NCBI GenBank assembly: GCA_937975525.1
Contig: CALJUJ010000206.1
Span: 1-7,771 of the forward strand
DNA from: an uncultured bacterium
Lineage (GTDB): Bacteria > Desulfobacterota > Binatia > HRBIN30
Length of the DNA: 7,771 nt
Reading direction: 5' to 3'
Below are positions 1-6,047 of the stretch, piece after piece; position 1 is the first letter of the stretch; each line of letters starts with the position of its first letter. The position numbers were made by a program, and so were the translations under genes. Under the pieces are notes generated by a model. The model ran no database searches and was not told the DNA's origin. It was given only the letters and a program-made list of their open reading frames with translations.

Positions 1-192
1 CGACTTCCAGGGCTCGACCTCCGCCTGTCCGTCTGTGCTCAGGATCCAGACGGGACCGAAACGCTCGACGGCGACGACGTCTGCGCCTGCTACTTCCGCG
101 GGTCCCGACCAGTGCCGAGTCGCGTCGGCGGATACCTCCACTTCTTCTCGCTCGATGGCGGCGAGCCATGCGCGGATGCGATGCGCGTCCAT
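1..192 (-). CDS. Unrecognised protein, N-terminal 64 codons only (runs off the left edge)
   Basis: Reading the minus strand leftward from the ATG at 192-190, the frame stays open for 64 codons to the window edge. An in-frame TAG lies four codons upstream of this ATG, so the start is well bounded. The peptide begins MDAHRIRAWLAAIEREEVEV and is followed by an acidic and hydrophobic stretch containing VAVERFGPVWILSTDG, which reads like a folded soluble protein rather than random translation. There is no signal peptide or membrane segment, and I do not recognise the family. No Shine-Dalgarno motif is obvious before the ATG. The frame diverges from the ZntB-like gene, leaving 75 bases between the two starts. 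It competes with the upstream extension of that gene's frame, and its plausibility is one reason for preferring the later start at 268. It could still be a chance open frame in GC-rich DNA. Confidence 0.42.
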   Translation of the reverse strand, partial: MDAHRIRAWLAAIEREEVEVSADATRHWSGPAEVAGADVVAVERFGPVWILSTDGQAEVEPWKS

Positions 193-267
193 GCGCGCGC
201 ACTAGCACGATCGCTCGGCGCGGTCGCATCGGCTTTGCCCGTGATCGAGCCTGGCGTAGAGTGCGGC

Positions 268-1281
268 ATGGCCGAGGAGATTCCGTTCACGCCGTTCGAC
301 GAGGAGGGCGGTCTCGTCTTTGCGACGCGCCTGCCCGGAGGTGCCGCCGACTTCGGCAGCGACCGACTCGGGTGGGCCGATCTCGCTGCCCCCGCCCACG
401 AGCCGGCTCTTTGGGTGCATCTGAACCGTACCCGGGACCGGGCGCAGCGGTGGATGAAGTCCGAGGCTCGACTCGACCCGATCGTCGTCGATTCGCTGCT
501 GGCCGAAGAGACGCGACCGCAGGCGCAACGAGTCGGCGAGGGGCTCCTGGTGATTCTCCGGGGGGTCAACATGACTCCCGGCGCCGAGCCCGACGAGCTG
601 ATCGCCATTCGCATGTGGATCGAGCCGACGCGCGTGATCACCCTGCGCCAGTTCCGATTCGCGACGGTTGCCGAGTTGCGGGCGCGAGCCATGCGCGGCG
701 AAGCGCCCGCTACGCCAGGCGCCGTTCTGGCCGCGGTGGCGACCGGACTGGCACAGCGACTGGGCCCGAGCGTCGAGAATCTCGAAGCGATCGTCGACGA
801 GATCGAGCACGAGATGCTCGCCGAGGAAGCCGATGACCACGGCAAGCGGTCGCAACTCGCCGAGGTGCGACGTCAGGCGATCACCTATCGCCGCTACCTC
901 GTTCCCCAGCGCGACGCCCTGATCAACCTCAGCCAGCTGTCGACACCGCTCTTGACCGAGCATGACAAGCTCGAGCTGCGTGTCGCCGGCGAGCGGGTTG
1001 CCCGCGTGACCGAATCCCTGGAGGAGACGCGCGACCGCGCCGCAGTAACGCAAGACGAGATGCGTGCTCGCCACGAAGTGCGCATGGGCCGCACTCTCTA
1101 CCTCCTGACGATCGTCGCGACGGTGGCGCTCCCGCTCGGTCTGCTGACCGGCCTGCTCGGTATCAACGTCGGGGGCATACCATTGGCCGAATCGAGCCAC
1201 GGCTTCGTTCTCGTCTGCGTCGTTCTCGGGTTGATCGCCGTCGCCGAGCTGATCGCCTTCCGCCGGCTCCGCTGGCTATGA
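268..1281 (+). CDS. zntB: ZntB/CorA-family divalent metal ion transporter
   Basis: This is a 337-residue inner-membrane protein of the CorA superfamily, matching the roughly 330 residues usual for ZntB. The long N-terminal part (about 1-270) is charged and helical, as expected for the cytoplasmic funnel domain. It includes a long alpha-helical stretch (about 165-270) rich in Glu, Arg and Leu. Two membrane segments close the protein: about 277-297 (YLLTIVATVALPLGLLTGLL), then the loop GINVGGIP (298-305), then about 314-331. The loop replaces the CorA signature GMN with GIN, and GIN-x-GGIP is the form seen in ZntB. From the family, the expected job is Zn2+ or other divalent cation transport; the direction cannot be read from sequence. 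The frame is open from an earlier ATG at 112, giving 389 residues. I prefer 268 because of family length, a weak AGAG six bases upstream, and overlap of the extension with a minus-strand frame. It appears unrelated to the LPS cluster downstream. Confidence 0.88.
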   Translation: MAEEIPFTPFDEEGGLVFATRLPGGAADFGSDRLGWADLAAPAHEPALWVHLNRTRDRAQRWMKSEARLDPIVVDSLLAEETRPQAQRVGEGLLVILRGVNMTPGAEPDELIAIRMWIEPTRVITLRQFRFATVAELRARAMRGEAPATPGAVLAAVATGLAQRLGPSVENLEAIVDEIEHEMLAEEADDHGKRSQLAEVRRQAITYRRYLVPQRDALINLSQLSTPLLTEHDKLELRVAGERVARVTESLEETRDRAAVTQDEMRARHEVRMGRTLYLLTIVATVALPLGLLTGLLGINVGGIPLAESSHGFVLVCVVLGLIAVAELIAFRRLRWL

Positions 1282-1308
1282 CGCCGCGTCGCCGGCTCGT
1301 CGTTGTCG

Positions 1309-1500
1309 TCAGTCGGGTAGGGGGATGATCTCGTCGTCGCCGGGCACGGCAGCGAACTCGCCGTCGCGCCAGGCCGCTTTGGCCGCCTCGATGCGTTGCC
1401 GTGAGCGGGCGACGAAGTTCCACCAGATTTCGCGCGGGCCGATGGTATCGCCGCCGATGCCGATGAGACGGCTCGATCACCAACTCGACGCTGCCGGTGC
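1309..1500 (-). pseudogene. Pirin-family gene remnant (C-terminus only, frame broken)
   Basis: On the minus strand, 1470-1312 encode 53 residues that match the C-terminal signature of pirin-family cupins: RLIGIGGDTIGPREIWWNFV, then a charged helix (RSRQRIEAAKAAW), then the usual tail GEFAAVPGDDEIIPLPD and a TGA stop at 1311-1309. Upstream in this frame a TGA occurs at 1479-1477. The neighbouring minus frame reads GSVELVIE just before it, and deleting one base near 1471 would join it to RLIGIGG, giving a beta-strand plus R-L-x-x-x-GG arrangement typical of pirins. The rest of a pirin (about 230 residues with HPHRG-type metal-binding motifs) is not found in any frame up to 1787. This therefore looks like a decayed or deleted gene, or an assembly or base-calling error combined with a rearrangement. 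It is convergent with zntB, 27 bases from its stop. The identity of the C-terminus is secure; the left limit given here is approximate. Confidence 0.75.
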
Positions 1501-1721
1501 GCAAGCTGCAGGCCGGCTCGATGGCTGCGTGAAAGCTCGTGGGTTGGCTCGTTTGCACGGATCATCGCGGCCTCGGGACGGCGTGACAAGCGCGCGCCAG
1601 CAGCGCCGACCGGTGGGCCCTCGCGTCGTGTCTCCGTTCGATCCTGGTGAACCACAAGGGACCATCCCCATCTTGCCGCGATGCGAATGGGGCTGAGGCA
1701 CGACCAGCCCTCGAAGAAAAA
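1501..1721. other. Non-coding stretch with no recognisable gene
   Basis: Between the pirin remnant and the kdsB promoter I find no protein I can recognise on either strand. The open frames here are short, low in hydrophobic residues and rich in Arg, Pro and Ser, as expected from random translation of GC-rich DNA. The stretch may be further decayed sequence of the lost pirin gene, but no pirin metal-site motif (HPHRG or similar) is visible. The last part (about 1710-1721) turns A-rich just before the putative -35 box of the kdsB promoter. Confidence 0.5.
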
Positions 1722-1749
1722 TTGACTGCATTCCCCGCTGTGCTATGCA
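1722..1749 (+). promoter_or_regulatory. Putative sigma70 promoter of the kdsB-led operon
   Basis: A TTGACT box at 1722-1727 (five of six matches to the -35 consensus) is followed by a 16-base spacer and TATGCA at 1744-1749. A TG at 1741-1742, one base before the -10 box, makes an extended -10 element. The -35 lies in the only AT-rich patch for several hundred bases. Transcription would be expected to start about 1755-1757, some 32 bases before the kdsB ATG, which is the first base or two of the hairpin described next. The assignment rests on sequence match alone; the -10 is a moderate match. Confidence 0.55.
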
Positions 1750-1754
1750 GGGGT

Positions 1755-1787
1755 TCCGTGGCCCGGATTCGGGCTGCGGATTTTTTT
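1755..1787 (+). promoter_or_regulatory. GC-rich hairpin plus T7 tract abutting the kdsB start (attenuator- or leader-like)
   Basis: Bases 1756-1765 (CCGTGGCCCG) pair fully with 1770-1779 (CGGGCTGCGG) around the four-base loop GATT. Eight pairs are Watson-Crick and two are G-U wobbles, and T1755-A1780 adds an eleventh pair. The stem is followed directly by seven T residues (1781-1787) and then the kdsB ATG at 1788. The shape is that of a Rho-independent terminator, yet it lies between a promoter and a start codon. The only SD-like bases (GGA at 1778-1780) are buried in the stem. It may be an attenuator, a 5' mRNA-stabilising hairpin, a translation control element, or a terminator that stops upstream read-through. 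It is not a terminator for the minus strand, where the T tract would lie on the wrong side. Confidence 0.6.
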
Positions 1788-2525
1788 ATGGGCTCGCGCG
1801 TCACCGCCATCATCCCGGCAAGATTCGAGTCCACCCGTCTCCCTGGCAAGCCACTCGCCGACATCGGCGGAAAACCGATGATCGAACACGTGTTTGCGCG
1901 CGCCGCGGCCGCAGCCTGCATCGATCGCGTGCTCGTCGCGACGGACGACGAGCGCATCGCCGCCGCCGTGCGTTCGTTTGGTGGCGACGTGGTGATGACG
2001 CGGCGCGACCATCCGTGCGGCACGGACCGCATCGCCGAAGCCGCGCACTCTCTCGAGGACGAGGTCATCGTCAACGTGCAGGGCGACCTGCCTTTCCTGG
2101 AGGCCGGCTTGCTCGAACGCGCGGTCGACCTGGTCCAGGGCGATCCCGACCTGCCGATGGCGACCGTGCGCGAGCCCCTGCGGCGCCGTGAGGAGATGGA
2201 CAATCCGAACGTGGTGAAGGTCGTCTGCGACCGGCAGCGGCATGCGCTCTACTTCTCGCGTTCGCCGCTGCCGTGCTGGCGCGATGGTGTCGACGCCGAC
2301 CCCGCCGGCTACCGCCATCTCGGCTTGTACGTATACCGTCGCGAGTTCTTGCTGAGATTCGCACGCCTCGAGCCGACACCGCTCGAGCAGGCGGAGAAGC
2401 TCGAGCAGCTGCGCGCGCTCGAGCACGGGTACCGCATCCGCGTCGCGGATGGGGAGGGCGGCTTGGGAATCGAAGTAGACACGCCGGCGGACCTGGCGCG
2501 CGCGAACGCGCACGTCGTGGGCTGA
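1788..2525 (+). CDS. kdsB: CMP-KDO synthetase (3-deoxy-manno-octulosonate cytidylyltransferase)
   Basis: This cytoplasmic enzyme transfers CMP from CTP to KDO, giving CMP-KDO, the donor for the inner core of LPS. The protein is 245 residues (about 248 in E. coli). Visible motifs are the N-terminal nucleotide-binding signature IPARFESTRLPGKPL (9-23), VATDDERI (50-57), the substrate region CGTDRIAE (77-84), NVQGD (96-100), FSRSPLP (156-162), the signature HLGLYVYRREFL (177-188) and the C-terminal EVDTPADL (229-236), which holds metal-binding Asp. After QGD the sequence is LP, where E. coli has EP; I recall the LP form from other KdsB proteins. The frame is open upstream to an ATG at 1647, but that extension has no homology and crosses the promoter and hairpin. 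ATG 1788 gives the family N-terminus exactly. No free Shine-Dalgarno is visible; a T7 tract precedes the ATG. It is the first gene of the cluster, with pyrG 18 bases on. Confidence 0.96.
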   Translation: MGSRVTAIIPARFESTRLPGKPLADIGGKPMIEHVFARAAAAACIDRVLVATDDERIAAAVRSFGGDVVMTRRDHPCGTDRIAEAAHSLEDEVIVNVQGDLPFLEAGLLERAVDLVQGDPDLPMATVREPLRRREEMDNPNVVKVVCDRQRHALYFSRSPLPCWRDGVDADPAGYRHLGLYVYRREFLLRFARLEPTPLEQAEKLEQLRALEHGYRIRVADGEGGLGIEVDTPADLARANAHVVG

Positions 2526-2530
2526 CTGAC

Positions 2531-2540
2531 GGAGGAGGGG
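2531..2540 (+). promoter_or_regulatory. Strong ribosome binding site of pyrG
   Basis: GGAGGAGGGG lies in the 18-base gap between the kdsB stop and the pyrG ATG, with GGAGG ending eight bases before the start codon. It is the strongest Shine-Dalgarno in the window and contrasts with the SD-poor starts of kdsB, kdsD and the acyltransferase. This suggests pyrG is translated more strongly than its operon partners. Confidence 0.8.
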
Positions 2541-2543
2541 GCC

Positions 2544-4193
2544 ATGGCGCCACGCAAGGGCAAGACGAAGTTCATTTTCGTGACCGGAGGTGTCGTTTCG
2601 TCGCTCGGCAAGGGCATCGCCGCCGCCTCGATCGGTGCGGTTCTCGAGTCGCGCGGGCTCAAGGTGACGATCTTCAAAATGGATCCGTACCTCAACGTCG
2701 ACCCGGGTACGATGAGCCCATTCCAGCACGGTGAGGTGTACGTCACCGACGACGGCGCCGAGACCGACCTCGACCTCGGGCACTACGAGCGCTTTCTGTC
2801 GACCCGCACGAGCAAGCGCAACAACTTCACGACCGGCCAGGTCTACGATCGGGTCATCTCGAAGGAACGCAAGGGCGAGTACCTCGGCGGCACGGTGCAG
2901 GTGATCCCGCACATCACCGACGAGATCAAAGCTCGAATCGAGGCCGCTGCGGAAGGCTACGACGTCGCCATCGGCGAGGTGGGCGGCACCGTCGGCGACA
3001 TCGAAGGCCTGCCGTTTCTCGAAGCGATCCGCCAGTTCGGTTGGGACCGTGGTCGCGAGAACGTCCTCTACATCCACCTGACCCTGGTGCCCTACATCGC
3101 CGCCGCCGGCGAGGTGAAGACCAAGCCGACGCAACACAGCGTCAAGGAGTTGACTGGTGTCGGCATCCAGCCGGACCTGTTGCTGTGCCGCACCGAGCAC
3201 CCGCTCGACGCCAAGATCAAGGCGAAGATCGCGCACTTCTGCAACGTCGAGGAGAACTGCGTCGTCACGGCGCCCGACGTCGACTGCATCTACGAGGTCC
3301 CCCTGCACCTGCACGCGGAGCAGCTCGACGAGCGCATCGTCGAGAAGCTGAATATCTGGACCAAGGCGCCCGACCTGGGCAAGTGGTCGAAGGTCGTCGA
3401 TACCCTCAACCATCCGCGTGCCGAGGTGCGCATCGCGATGGTGGGCAAGTACGTCGACCTCGCCGATTCGTACAAGAGCCTGCACGAGGCGCTCGTCCAC
3501 GGCGGAATCGCCAACGAGTGCAAGGTCGAGATCGTCTACGTCGATTCGGAGAAGATCGTGCCCGGACAGCTGCCGTCGGAAGTGACCAGCGCCGACGGCG
3601 TCCTGGTGCCGATGGGCTTTGGGCCGCGGGGGACCGAAGGGAAGATCGATGCCGTGCGCTTCGCCCGCGAGGAGAAGGTTCCGTTCCTCGGCATCTGCTT
3701 CGGGATGCAGATGGCGGTCATCGAATTCGCCCGCCACGTCTGCGGCCTGCAGAACGCCAACTCGATCGAGGTCGACGCCGAGACGCCACATGCCGTGATT
3801 CACCTGATGAATGCGCAGCGCGACGTGACCGACATGGGCGGGACGATGCGCCTCGGTGCCTATCCCTGCGCCCTCAAGGAAGGCTCGCTCGCGGCGAGGC
3901 TCTACGGCAAGCGCAAGATCGACGAGCGCCATCGCCATCGCTACGAAGTCAGCAACGAGTATCGCGAAACGCTCGAGAAACACGGGCTCGTGCTCAGCGG
4001 CCTCTCCCCCGATGGCTCGCTGGTCGAGATCGTCGAGCTCAACGATCATCCCTTTTTCATCGCCAGCCAGTTTCACCCGGAGTTCAAGTCGCGGCCACTG
4101 GACTGCCACCCGATGTTCAAGGGATTCGTCGAGGCCGCGCTACGGCGACACACGCAGCATAGCGAGCCGCCGCTGAGCGCCGTGTCGAGCTGA
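2544..4193 (+). CDS. pyrG: CTP synthase (glutamine-hydrolysing)
   Basis: The enzyme aminates UTP to CTP with ATP and glutamine in the cytoplasm, the last step of de novo pyrimidine nucleotide synthesis. It has 549 residues (545 in E. coli) and is complete. The N-terminal amidoligase domain (about 1-270) shows TGGVVSSLGKG (14-24), KMDPYLNVDPGTMSPFQHGEV and EVGGTVGDIEGLPFLEA. The C-terminal class I glutamine amidotransferase domain (about 300-540) shows FLGICFGMQ with nucleophile Cys385, and SQFHPEF with His511 and Glu513, so the catalytic triad is intact. The start is fixed by a strong GGAGG and the family N-terminus. Its place between kdsB and kdsA makes functional sense, since CTP is the co-substrate of KdsB, and a pyrG-kdsA neighbourhood is well known in Gram-negative bacteria. 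The kdsA start follows 31 bases after the pyrG stop. Confidence 0.98.
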   Translation: MAPRKGKTKFIFVTGGVVSSLGKGIAAASIGAVLESRGLKVTIFKMDPYLNVDPGTMSPFQHGEVYVTDDGAETDLDLGHYERFLSTRTSKRNNFTTGQVYDRVISKERKGEYLGGTVQVIPHITDEIKARIEAAAEGYDVAIGEVGGTVGDIEGLPFLEAIRQFGWDRGRENVLYIHLTLVPYIAAAGEVKTKPTQHSVKELTGVGIQPDLLLCRTEHPLDAKIKAKIAHFCNVEENCVVTAPDVDCIYEVPLHLHAEQLDERIVEKLNIWTKAPDLGKWSKVVDTLNHPRAEVRIAMVGKYVDLADSYKSLHEALVHGGIANECKVEIVYVDSEKIVPGQLPSEVTSADGVLVPMGFGPRGTEGKIDAVRFAREEKVPFLGICFGMQMAVIEFARHVCGLQNANSIEVDAETPHAVIHLMNAQRDVTDMGGTMRLGAYPCALKEGSLAARLYGKRKIDERHRHRYEVSNEYRETLEKHGLVLSGLSPDGSLVEIVELNDHPFFIASQFHPEFKSRPLDCHPMFKGFVEAALRRHTQHSEPPLSAVSS

Positions 4194-4223
4194 GCGCCGA
4201 AAGTAACGACGGAGCACGCGAAC

Positions 4224-5051
4224 GTGGCAACCCAAGAAGTCCGTGTGGGCGATGTGCGCTTTGGCGGCGCCGCCCCTTTCGCCTTCATCGGCGGACCTTG
4301 CGTGATCGAGTCCCGCGACCACGCCCTTCGGCACGCCGAGCGCCTGCGCGACATCCTGCGGCGCGTCGGCGTCCCCTTCGTCTTCAAGTCGTCGTACGAC
4401 AAGGCCAACCGAACGTCGTTGTCGTCCTACCGCGGGCCCGGTCTCGACGCCGGCCTCGAGATCCTCGCCGAGGTCCGACGCGAGGTCGGGGTCCCCGTTC
4501 TCACCGACGTACACGAGAGCTCCCAGGTGGCCCCGGTCGCCGAGGTCGTCGACATCCTGCAGACGCCGGCCTTCCTGGTTCGCCAGACCGACTTCCTGCT
4601 CGCCGTCGCTGCGGCCGGCAAACCGGTCAACGTCAAGAAGGCGCAGTTTCTGGCGCCCTGGGACATGGGCCCGGTGCTCGAGAAGATGGCGTCGACGGGC
4701 AATCGGCAGCTGCTCGTCGCCGAAAGGGGCTTCGCCTTCGGTTACAACAACCTCGTCGCCGACATGCGCTCGCTGGCGGTCATGGCCGGCTTCGGCTACC
4801 CGGTGATCTACGACGCCGGCCACAGCGTTCAGCTTCCCGGCGGCCTCGGTGGCGCGTCGGGGGGCCAACGGCAGTTCATCCGCAGCCTGGCGCGCGCGGC
4901 GGTCGCCGTCGGCGTCGACGGCGTCTTCCTCGAAGCCCACGAGGATCCGGACCACGCTCTCAGCGACGGACCGAACTCGTTCCCCCTCGACCAGATCGGG
5001 AAGCTACTCGACGAGCTCAAGCGCATCGATGAAATCACCAAGTCGCTCTGA
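4224..5051 (+). CDS. kdsA: 3-deoxy-8-phosphooctulonate (KDO-8-phosphate) synthase, metal-type
   Basis: It condenses phosphoenolpyruvate with arabinose 5-phosphate to KDO-8-phosphate, the committed step of KDO synthesis, in the cytoplasm. The 275-residue protein is a single TIM barrel of the DAHP/KDO8P synthase family (284 in E. coli). Motifs in order are GGPCVIESRD (23-32), FKSSYDKANRTS (54-65), TDVHE (94-98), LQTPAFLVRQTDFL (112-125), VNVKKAQFLAPWDM (135-148), RGFAFGYNNLVADMRSL (168-184), YDAGHSVQLPGG (196-207) and FLEAHEDPDHALSDGPNS (235-252). Cys26, His200, Glu237 and Asp248 sit at the four metal-ligand positions known from the Aquifex-type enzymes, whereas E. coli has Asn in place of the Cys. 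This predicts a metal-dependent enzyme. The start is GTG with GGAG (4211-4214) nine bases upstream. The 3' end overlaps kdsD. Confidence 0.96.
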   Translation: MATQEVRVGDVRFGGAAPFAFIGGPCVIESRDHALRHAERLRDILRRVGVPFVFKSSYDKANRTSLSSYRGPGLDAGLEILAEVRREVGVPVLTDVHESSQVAPVAEVVDILQTPAFLVRQTDFLLAVAAAGKPVNVKKAQFLAPWDMGPVLEKMASTGNRQLLVAERGFAFGYNNLVADMRSLAVMAGFGYPVIYDAGHSVQLPGGLGGASGGQRQFIRSLARAAVAVGVDGVFLEAHEDPDHALSDGPNSFPLDQIGKLLDELKRIDEITKSL

Positions 5052-6027
5052 CTCGGCCCCGTCCACACACGTCGACCTCGACCGCGCCCGGCGTGTCTTC
5101 CGCGTCGAGATCACCGCGCTCGAGGCCGTGCTCGAGCGTCTCGACGCGGGTTTCGTGCGGGCGCTCGATCTCCTCGAAGGGTGCCGCGGCAAGGTGGTGG
5201 TCACCGGCATGGGAAAGTCCGGCATCATCGGCCGCAAGATCGCCGCGACGATGACCAGCACCGGCACCCCCGCGTTGTTCCTCCACGCCGCCGAGGCGGC
5301 GCACGGTGACGCCGGTGTCTTCGTCAAGGGCGACGTGGTCGTGGCGCTCTCGACCAGCGGTGAGACCGAGGTCGTGCAGCTGCTGCCGCTGATCAAGCGC
5401 CTCGGCATTCCCGTGATCGCCATGACCGGCAAGCCGTCGTCGACGCTCGGGCGCGCGGCCGAAGTCGTCCTCGACGTCGCTGTGCCCGAGGAAGCCTGCC
5501 CGATGGGATTGGCCCCCACGGCGAGCACGACGGTGGCGCTGGTGGTCGGCGATGCGCTGGCCGTCGCCCTGCTCGAACGCAAGGGGTTCGGTGCCGACGA
5601 CTTCGCGGTGATTCACCCCGCGGGCGCGCTCGGTCGCCGCTTCCTGAGGGTCGACGACCTGATGCACGCAGGCGTCGCTCTGCCGGTCGTTCGTGAAGAC
5701 ACCGCGTTGCGCGATGCCGTCTTCGAGATCACCGGCAAGCGATTCGGCGTGACCGCGGTGGTCGACGCAGGCGGGCGGCTCGCGGGCGTCATCACCGACG
5801 GCGATCTGCGTCGTGCCTGGGAGCGCGGCGCCGACCTGGCTTCGGCACGCGCCGTGGAGGTGATGACGGGTGTGCCGAAGACGATCGAACGCGAAGCGCT
5901 TGCGGCGCGGGCGGTCGCCGTCATGGAGGAGTTCTCCATCACGTCGCTGTTCATCGTCGAGCCCGCGACCGGCCGTCCCGTCGGTCTGATCCACCTCCAC
6001 GATCTCCTCAAGGCCGGCGTCGTCTGA
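5029..6027 (+). CDS. kdsD: D-arabinose-5-phosphate isomerase (KdsD/KpsF/GutQ family, SIS plus two CBS domains)
   Basis: It interconverts ribulose 5-phosphate and arabinose 5-phosphate, the KdsA substrate. The 332-residue protein (328 in E. coli KdsD) is full-length and collinear with the family. The SIS sugar-isomerase domain (about 45-185) shows KVVVTGMGKSGIIGRK (55-70), STSGETE (108-114), EEACPMGLAPTASTT (154-168) and VIHPAGALG (194-202). The residues expected at the active site (Lys63, an acidic residue in 112-114, Glu155, His196) are present. Two CBS domains follow (about 209-265 and 275-332), with VITDGDLRR (254-262) and the terminal HLHDLLKAGVV. The ATG at 5029 lies inside the kdsA 3' end, a 23-base overlap, and gives the right family length. 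No good Shine-Dalgarno is seen, so translational coupling to kdsA is likely. KpsF or GutQ paralogues have the same architecture, but the KDO neighbours favour kdsD. Confidence 0.94.
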   Translation: MKSPSRSDSAPSTHVDLDRARRVFRVEITALEAVLERLDAGFVRALDLLEGCRGKVVVTGMGKSGIIGRKIAATMTSTGTPALFLHAAEAAHGDAGVFVKGDVVVALSTSGETEVVQLLPLIKRLGIPVIAMTGKPSSTLGRAAEVVLDVAVPEEACPMGLAPTASTTVALVVGDALAVALLERKGFGADDFAVIHPAGALGRRFLRVDDLMHAGVALPVVREDTALRDAVFEITGKRFGVTAVVDAGGRLAGVITDGDLRRAWERGADLASARAVEVMTGVPKTIEREALAARAVAVMEEFSITSLFIVEPATGRPVGLIHLHDLLKAGVV

Positions 6028-6047
6028 TCGGCACGGCGCGGCGACTC

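Noticed and set aside
168..197. Three copies of ATGCGCG
   Set aside because: Short, irregularly spaced GC-rich words within a probable coding region; best explained by codon use, not a designed repeat.
112..267. Earlier ATG for zntB, adding 52 residues
   Set aside because: The extension gives a protein longer than the family, overlaps a bounded minus-strand frame, and has no family-like sequence.
202..1200. A minus-strand open frame of 332 codons antisense to zntB
   Set aside because: It is the antisense shadow of a clear ZntB-family gene, with no family motifs.
1666..1692. Inverted repeat CCCCAT / ATGGGG with a 15-base loop
   Set aside because: Only six base pairs with a long loop and no T tract; this is expected by chance in GC-rich DNA.
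1647..1787. Earlier ATG for kdsB, adding 47 residues
   Set aside because: The extension covers the promoter and hairpin and has no similarity to KdsB, whose N-terminus begins exactly at 1788.
1743..4109. A minus-strand open frame of 788 codons antisense to kdsB and pyrG
   Set aside because: It lies fully opposite two textbook genes, has low-complexity Asp/Val/Arg/His/Leu composition and no recognisable motif. Long antisense frames are expected opposite GC-rich genes with strong third-position bias.
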